DNA from: Candidatus Blautia intestinipullorum
GTDB lineage: Bacteria > Bacillota > Clostridia > Lachnospirales > Lachnospiraceae
Assembly (NCBI GenBank): GCA_019120475.1
Contig: DWVA01000268.1
Span: 1-9,467 of the forward strand
Length of the DNA stretch: 9,467 nucleotides
Direction of reading: 5' to 3'
In this document: piece by piece, positions 6,066 through 9,467 of the stretch
Layout of the letters: each line of letters starts with the position of its first letter
Numbering within the stretch: position 1 is the first letter of the stretch
Notes under the pieces: generated by a model
Seen by the model: only the letters and a program-made list of their open reading frames with translations
What the model was told of the DNA's origin: nothing
The model's database searches: none
Translations under genes and position numbers: made by a program

Positions 6066-7682
6066 ATGAAAATTACATTTATTGGGGCAACACATGAAGT
6101 AACCGGAAGCTGCTATTATCTGGAGGCGGCAGGAAAGAAATTTCTTGTAGACTGCGGTATGCAGCAGGGGCCGGATTATTACGAAAATAAGCCGATTCCG
6201 GTAAATCCCGGAGAACTTGATTTTGTTCTCCTGACCCATGCTCATATGGATCATTCCGGTAATCTTCCCGCAATTTACGCACAGGGATTTCAGGGTCCGG
6301 TCTACGCTACAGAGGCGACCTGCCATCTGTGCGACATTATGCTTCGGGACAGCGCCCACATTCAGATGTTCGAGGCGGAATGGCGGAACCGGAAAGCCAG
6401 ACGGCAGGGAAAACCTGAATTTGTCCCGGCCTACACCATGGAGGACGCTATGGGGGTCATCCGCAATTTTGTGCCCTGTCCTTATGAAAAGCCAATGGCA
6501 TTGGGAGAGGGGATTTCTGCGCGCTTTGTGGACGCAGGCCATCTCTTGGGCTCCGCCAGTATTGAGCTTACTCTGAAAGAGGGAGAAGAAGAAAAGAAAA
6601 TTGTATTTTCCGGAGATATTGGAAATACTAATCAGCCCTTGATCAAAGATCCTACTTATCTTCACCACGCGGACTATGTGGTAATGGAATCCACTTACGG
6701 AGACAGGAGCCATGGCGAACGCCCGGACTATGTGTCCTGTCTCAGTGAAATTATACAGAGGACCTTTGACAGAGGAGGAAATCTGGTGATCCCCTCCTTT
6801 GCCGTAGGCCGTACACAGGAAATGCTTTACTTTATCCGTCAGATCAAAGAGGAGAACCGGGTAACGGGACATGGAAACTTTAAAGTTTATGTAGACAGTC
6901 CTCTGGCTAATGAAGCTACTACGATTTTCCGCGAGCATATGTACGACTGCTTTGACGAGGAAGCGGTAAGCCTGATACAGAAAGGTGTCAATCCTTTAAG
7001 CTTTCCGGGCCTTCGTACCTCTGTGACAAGCGATGATTCCAGAGCGATCAATAATGATGAGGACTGCAAAGTGATTATTTCCGCAAGCGGAATGTGCGAT
7101 GCAGGAAGAATCAAACATCATCTGAAACATAATCTGTGGGACAGCAAGAATACGATTCTGTTTGTCGGCTATCAGGCTATAGGCACCCTGGGAAGAAATC
7201 TTCTGGAGGGAGCTACGGAGGTAAAACTTTTCGGAGAAGAAATCCATGTGGCGGCGGAAATCTGCCAGATGCAGGGAATCAGCGGCCATGCGGATGTGAA
7301 CGGCCTTCTGGACTGGATAGGAGCTTTTGAGGAAAAGCCCCGGAAGGTGTTCGTCACTCACGGCGATGACGAGGTAACAGAAATATTTGCCCGCAGGCTG
7401 CGGGAAGAGAAGGGAATAGATGCGTCCGCTCCTTTCAGCGGAACAGAGTATGATCTGGCGGCAGGGGCGTTTATCTGCGAAGCACAGGGAATACGGATGC
7501 AGAAAGCGTCGGCTTCTCCAAAGGCAGGCCGGGCGGCAAGAGCCTTTGAAAAGCTGGTGGCTATGGGACAGCGGCTGATGTCTGTAATACGGAAAAACGA
7601 GGGATGCCCGAATAAAGATCTGGAAAGATTTTCAAGAGAGATTCAGTCCCTTTGCGATAAATGGGACAGAACAGATATATAA
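6066..7682 (+). CDS. Beta-CASP metallo-beta-lactamase ribonuclease (CPSF73/TTHA0252-like)
   Basis: 538 residues. Zinc motifs: H-A-H-M-D-H (58-63), His159 in D-A-G-H-L-L-G-S, and Asp184 in S-G-D-I-G. Beta-CASP motifs: motif A Glu208 in E-S-T-Y-G-D (208-213); motif B in S-G-M-C-D-A-G-R-I-K-H-H-L-K-H (341-355); motif C His408 in I-S-G-H-A-D (405-410). All catalytic positions are intact, so an active zinc-dependent RNase is expected; relatives are endo/exoribonucleases such as Thermus TTHA0252 and the eukaryotic 3'-end nuclease CPSF73. It lacks the RNase J layout. The core ends near 480; a basic, helical tail of about 60 residues follows, longer than TTHA0252 (about 430 residues). AAAGGGGG lies 7 nt upstream of ATG. 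It is a monocistronic unit between a strong terminator and a gene-poor stretch. Confidence 0.93.
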   Translation: MKITFIGATHEVTGSCYYLEAAGKKFLVDCGMQQGPDYYENKPIPVNPGELDFVLLTHAHMDHSGNLPAIYAQGFQGPVYATEATCHLCDIMLRDSAHIQMFEAEWRNRKARRQGKPEFVPAYTMEDAMGVIRNFVPCPYEKPMALGEGISARFVDAGHLLGSASIELTLKEGEEEKKIVFSGDIGNTNQPLIKDPTYLHHADYVVMESTYGDRSHGERPDYVSCLSEIIQRTFDRGGNLVIPSFAVGRTQEMLYFIRQIKEENRVTGHGNFKVYVDSPLANEATTIFREHMYDCFDEEAVSLIQKGVNPLSFPGLRTSVTSDDSRAINNDEDCKVIISASGMCDAGRIKHHLKHNLWDSKNTILFVGYQAIGTLGRNLLEGATEVKLFGEEIHVAAEICQMQGISGHADVNGLLDWIGAFEEKPRKVFVTHGDDEVTEIFARRLREEKGIDASAPFSGTEYDLAAGAFICEAQGIRMQKASASPKAGRAARAFEKLVAMGQRLMSVIRKNEGCPNKDLERFSREIQSLCDKWDRTDI

Positions 7683-7702
7683 AAAATAGGATATCCCAAA
7701 AA

Positions 7703-7723
7703 CAATTACAACAGTTGCCATTG
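7703..7723. promoter_or_regulatory. Interrupted palindrome, possible old operator
   Basis: CAAT-TA-CAAC-A-GTTG-CC-ATTG is symmetric about base 7713, with four plus four matching pairs on each arm. It lies 36 nt before the start codon of the decayed toxin-antitoxin locus, where such systems carry the operator bound by their own antitoxin. No protein is left here to test this. Confidence 0.3.
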
Positions 7724-7752
7724 ATTTTTCCATACTTTTAGAAAGGTGGTGC

Positions 7753-7937
7753 ATGATCATGGCAGCAAAGGTATTTGCAGACTCTGGAATTAGTCCCTGT
7801 TCCAGCCGATGAAAAAACGTCGGAAATACAGATCCGGGATGTAAACGACCGCCCTATCCTGCGGGCGGCGATAGAGGCAAAGGCATACGTCCTTATTACC
7901 GGCGATAATGACGCCGGCAGAGTTTTTAAAATATTGA
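7753..7937 (+). pseudogene. Decayed toxin-antitoxin locus: remnant of PIN_3-type toxin
   Basis: A ribosome binding site (AAAGGTGGTG, 7742-7751) leads to ATG 7753/7759 encoding (M-I-)M-A-A-K, an antitoxin-like start. After about six codons the frame is lost. From 7775 another frame reads T-L-E-L-V-P-V-P-A-D-E-K, then I-R-D-V-N-D-R-P-I-L-R-A-A-I-E-A-K and V-L-I-T-G-D. This is the C-terminal half of PIN_3-type toxins (putative ribonucleases), including two acidic positions of the active site. At 7905 a shifted frame reads I-M-T-P-A-E-F-L-K-Y and stops at TGA 7935-7937, the usual end of these toxins. The D-F-L-x segment normally between T-G-D and I-M-T-P is missing. So at least two deletions have occurred: a large one joining the antitoxin start to mid-toxin, and a short frameshifting one. 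The apparent frame 7775-8038 is an artefact of the second deletion. Confidence 0.65.
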
Positions 7938-7951
7938 TTATTGAAAAGGCG

Positions 7952-7982
7952 GGGCTGTCGCATCAATTTAATGCGACAGTCC
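7952..7982. terminator. Hairpin after the toxin remnant (terminator-like)
   Basis: Stem GGGCTGTCGCAT (7952-7963) / ATGCGACAGTCC (7971-7982), 12 bp with one G-U, 7-nt loop CAATTTA. It begins 15 nt after the ancestral toxin stop, so it was probably that operon's terminator. No T-run follows on the plus strand; on the minus strand CCTTTT lies a few bases beyond. It shares its arms with the hairpin at 8285-8320. Confidence 0.5.
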
Positions 7983-8007
7983 AAAGTATAAAAAGAAGGG
8001 ATATTCT

Positions 8008-8022
8008 ATGGAAAAATTATAA
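8008..8022 (+). other. Four-codon open frame (M-E-K-L-stop) with a good ribosome binding site
   Basis: AGAAGGG (7994-8000) sits 7 nt before ATG 8008, which is followed by only three codons and TAA. It looks like the start of a gene whose body is gone, just before the tandem array, or a chance match. No leader-peptide or attenuator structure is evident. Confidence 0.25.
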
Positions 8023-8030
8023 CGAAAAGG

Positions 8031-8273
8031 GATTGTAACTGTAGAAATCCGATGCGGTTTACGGTTGAAATTGGGAATCCTAGGATTGTAACCGTAGAAA
8101 TCCGATGCAATTTACGGTTGAAACAGGAAATTTTGGGATTGTAACCGTAGAAGTATGATGCAATTTACGGTTGAAACAGGAGAATTTGAGATTGTAACCG
8201 TAAAAGTTCGGTAGAGTTTACGGATGAAACAGGAAAACCTGAGATTGTAACCGTAAAAGTCGGATGCAGTTTA
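8031..8273. repeat. Tandem array of 53-bp units with internal dyad
   Basis: Units start with GATTGTAAC at 8031, 8084, 8137, 8190 and 8243: four full copies with exactly 53 bp spacing and a fifth that fades after about 31 nt. Copies are roughly 80% alike. Most constant are GATTGTAACCGTA (unit bases 1-13) and TTTACGGTTGAAAC (28-41). AACCGTA (7-13) and TACGGTT (30-36) are inverted repeats around a 16-nt centre, so each unit can form a 7-bp hairpin. Unit 1 keeps the stem with a G-U pair, unit 4 has one mismatch and unit 5 has lost the right arm. The period is not a multiple of three, so the array does not encode a protein repeat. 53 bp is close to five turns of B-DNA, placing the dyads on one face of the helix. 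Function unknown. Confidence 0.9.
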
Positions 8274-8284
8274 GGCAGGCAGAG

Positions 8285-8320
8285 GGGGCTGCCGCACTAA
8301 TTATTTAGTGCGACAGCCCC
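8285..8320. terminator. Long hairpin at the end of the array (terminator-like)
   Basis: 16-bp stem with one C-A mismatch, GGGGCTGCCGCACTAA (8285-8300) / TTAGTGCGACAGCCCC (8305-8320), loop TTAT. It lies 3' of the minus-strand aminomutase gene and could end its transcript, but no T-run follows on either strand. The arms match the hairpin at 7952-7982 closely (GGGGCTGYCGCA / TGCGACAGYCC). Confidence 0.5.
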
Positions 8321-8326
8321 GTTTCA

Positions 8327-8344
8327 GCGGCGGAAAGCCGCCGC
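8327..8344 (-). terminator. Short all-GC hairpin just after the aminomutase stop
   Basis: GCGGCGG (8327-8333) / CCGCCGC (8338-8344), 7 bp, 4-nt loop. It is the first hairpin met by transcription leaving the aminomutase gene, 11 nt after its stop codon. It lacks a T-run, so it may be a pause site or RNA-stabilising 3' structure rather than a terminator alone. Confidence 0.35.
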
Positions 8345-8355
8345 AGGGATATACA

Positions 8356-9441
8356 TCAGAACAGCCAGCACTGTCCCGGTTCCAGTTCAAGAGTCAGGAT
8401 CCTGGCGGCATCGGCGGGATCTTTCGCCTGGTTAAACTTGAAAAGCATTTTTCCGTCAGGAAGCTGGCCCAGGATCTCGATCTTTCCCCGGGGCGTGGAC
8501 ATACAGTAACGGATGCATTTTCCCTGCCCGTTCTGCATATTTTTCGCTTCGTCTACAATGCGGACGCCTTTTTCCAGGGGAACCTGGAACTGATTTTTGA
8601 CTCCGCGTACCGGACGGCACTGGAAAATATAATAGGGAACGATTCCCGCTGCAGTAAGCTTTCTCAGAAGAAGCCCAAGCACTTCAGGGTCATCGTTGAC
8701 GCCTTTAAGAAGCACCGTCTGGTTTTTGACTACAATACCCATCTTCAGGAAAAGACGGATCACTTCTCTGGCTTTGGGCGTCAGCTCTCTGGGGTGATTA
8801 AACTGAGTGACAATATAGAGCTGCTTCTTGTCCGCGTATTCACGAAACATGTCCTGAAGCTCTTTATCCTGCAGGATCCGGTCCGGGAACACAACGGGAA
8901 CCCTGGTGCCGAAACGGATCAGATCAAGGTGCTCCATAGAAGTCAGTTCCTCCAGATACCTGCGTATCATTTTGTCCGGCATCATAAGAGAGTCTCCGCC
9001 TGATACCAGTACGTTGGTAAGTTCTTTATGCTCCCGGATATACCCCATCATATTTTCAAAATTTTTTGCGGTTTCCTTATCGTCAATTCCAACGAGTCTT
9101 TTCCGGAAACAGTGCCTGCAGTACATTGCGCAGCAATTTGTAGAAAGAACCAGAGCTGTCTGCGTATACTTGTGCTGCAGTCCGGTCTGTACCGTGTTGT
9201 CAGCCTCTCCGCTGGTGTCAAACTCTCCGGACAGATCCGTCTCTGTCAGAGAAGGGATACACATACGGCGGATAGGATCATCGGGATCATCTTTATTGAT
9301 CAGGGAGAGGTAGTATTCCGGAACAGACATTGGAAAATGTTCCAGAATGACCTGCATTTGTTTTTCTTCCTCTTCCGACAGACCGAGATAATCTTTGATT
9401 TCGGATGCTGTTGTATAAAATTTTTCTGTTGTCCAGCTCAT
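8356..9441 (-). CDS. KamA-family radical SAM/PLP aminomutase, substrate uncertain
   Basis: 361 residues. The 4Fe-4S/SAM motif C-x3-C-x2-C is Cys104-A-M-Y-Cys108-R-H-Cys111 followed by F-R-K-R. The SAM-contacting L-V-S-G-G-D is at 145-150. The family moves an amino group between adjacent carbons using PLP and a 5'-deoxyadenosyl radical, as in lysine 2,3-aminomutase (KamA), beta-lysine synthesis, or EF-P modification (EpmB). Lys320 in S-T-P-R-G-K-I-E-I probably holds PLP, where KamA has P-G-G-G-G-K. KamA binds the lysine side chain with Asp293 and Asp330. By my ungapped alignment these are Arg276 (in Y-I-F-Q-C-R) and Cys313, so true lysine 2,3-aminomutase activity is unlikely. The C-terminal zinc cysteines of KamA are absent and the chain is shorter. 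The start is ATG 9441, with AAAGGAGG about 7 nt upstream. No ablA/ablB, kamD or efp gene is in view. Confidence 0.85.
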   Translation of the reverse strand: MSWTTEKFYTTASEIKDYLGLSEEEEKQMQVILEHFPMSVPEYYLSLINKDDPDDPIRRMCIPSLTETDLSGEFDTSGEADNTVQTGLQHKYTQTALVLSTNCCAMYCRHCFRKRLVGIDDKETAKNFENMMGYIREHKELTNVLVSGGDSLMMPDKMIRRYLEELTSMEHLDLIRFGTRVPVVFPDRILQDKELQDMFREYADKKQLYIVTQFNHPRELTPKAREVIRLFLKMGIVVKNQTVLLKGVNDDPEVLGLLLRKLTAAGIVPYYIFQCRPVRGVKNQFQVPLEKGVRIVDEAKNMQNGQGKCIRYCMSTPRGKIEILGQLPDGKMLFKFNQAKDPADAARILTLELEPGQCWLF

Positions 9442-9467
9442 GAAATCCTCCTTTCTGATTTTCTGAC

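Noticed and set aside
6045..6938. 297-residue minus-strand open frame
   Set aside because: It lies opposite the well-supported beta-CASP ribonuclease gene, has no recognisable domain, and reflects codon bias of that gene.
7775..8038. Intact 87-residue protein gene
   Set aside because: It has no start signal of its own, joins a PIN toxin middle to out-of-frame sequence, and runs through the hairpin; it is explained by a frameshifting deletion.
8031..8273. CRISPR array (units contain a GTTGAAAC-like end)
   Set aside because: There are no unique spacers: the whole 53-bp unit is repeated, the leftover between the best-kept parts is only about 16 nt and is itself similar, and no cas gene is near.
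8308..9003. 231-residue plus-strand open frame
   Set aside because: Antisense to the KamA-family gene, starts inside a hairpin, no recognisable domain.

Overview
The window looks like a chromosomal segment from a low-to-moderate GC Firmicute of class Clostridia, most likely family Lachnospiraceae. The evidence is strong AGGAGG-type ribosome binding sites with occasional GTG/TTG starts, a Firmicute-type MurG, a membrane protein with a DUF4367-like outer domain, a small secreted protein resembling DUF6147, and GGGGCTGTCGCA-type hairpins. Genus cannot be fixed from this sequence alone.

Layout. (1) 1-488: the 3' end of a gene whose product ends in an FHA domain. (2) 600-1190: a rhomboid intramembrane protease with its own promoter, converging on and overlapping by 22 bp (3) 1169-1846 (minus): a small soluble orphan histidine kinase. 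(4) 1968-2928: a HIT-family nucleotide hydrolase/transferase followed 19 nt later by an ECF-like sigma factor. (5) 2945-4015 (minus): murG, standing alone, with a good promoter. (6) 4158-5648: a single-pass membrane protein with a DUF4367-like outer domain (anti-sigma-like), then a small secreted protein. The transcript ends at a strong terminator at 5936-5973. (7) 6066-7682: a beta-CASP metallo-beta-lactamase ribonuclease. (8) 7683-8355: no intact gene. This stretch holds the wreck of a toxin-antitoxin locus (PIN_3-type toxin), a hairpin, a strict 53-bp tandem array and two more hairpins. (9) 8356-9441 (minus): a KamA-family radical SAM/PLP aminomutase.

How the genes may work together. The sigma factor and the DUF4367-like membrane protein look like a sigma/anti-sigma signalling pair whose output could include the adjacent secreted protein, but murG lies between them in the opposite direction. 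That link is inference. The other genes look like independent housekeeping or envelope units.

The least ordinary part is 7683-8355. Two deletions in the old PIN toxin can be read directly. The following array keeps a 53-bp period (about five helical turns), each full unit carries an internal dyad, and the array lies between two related hairpins.
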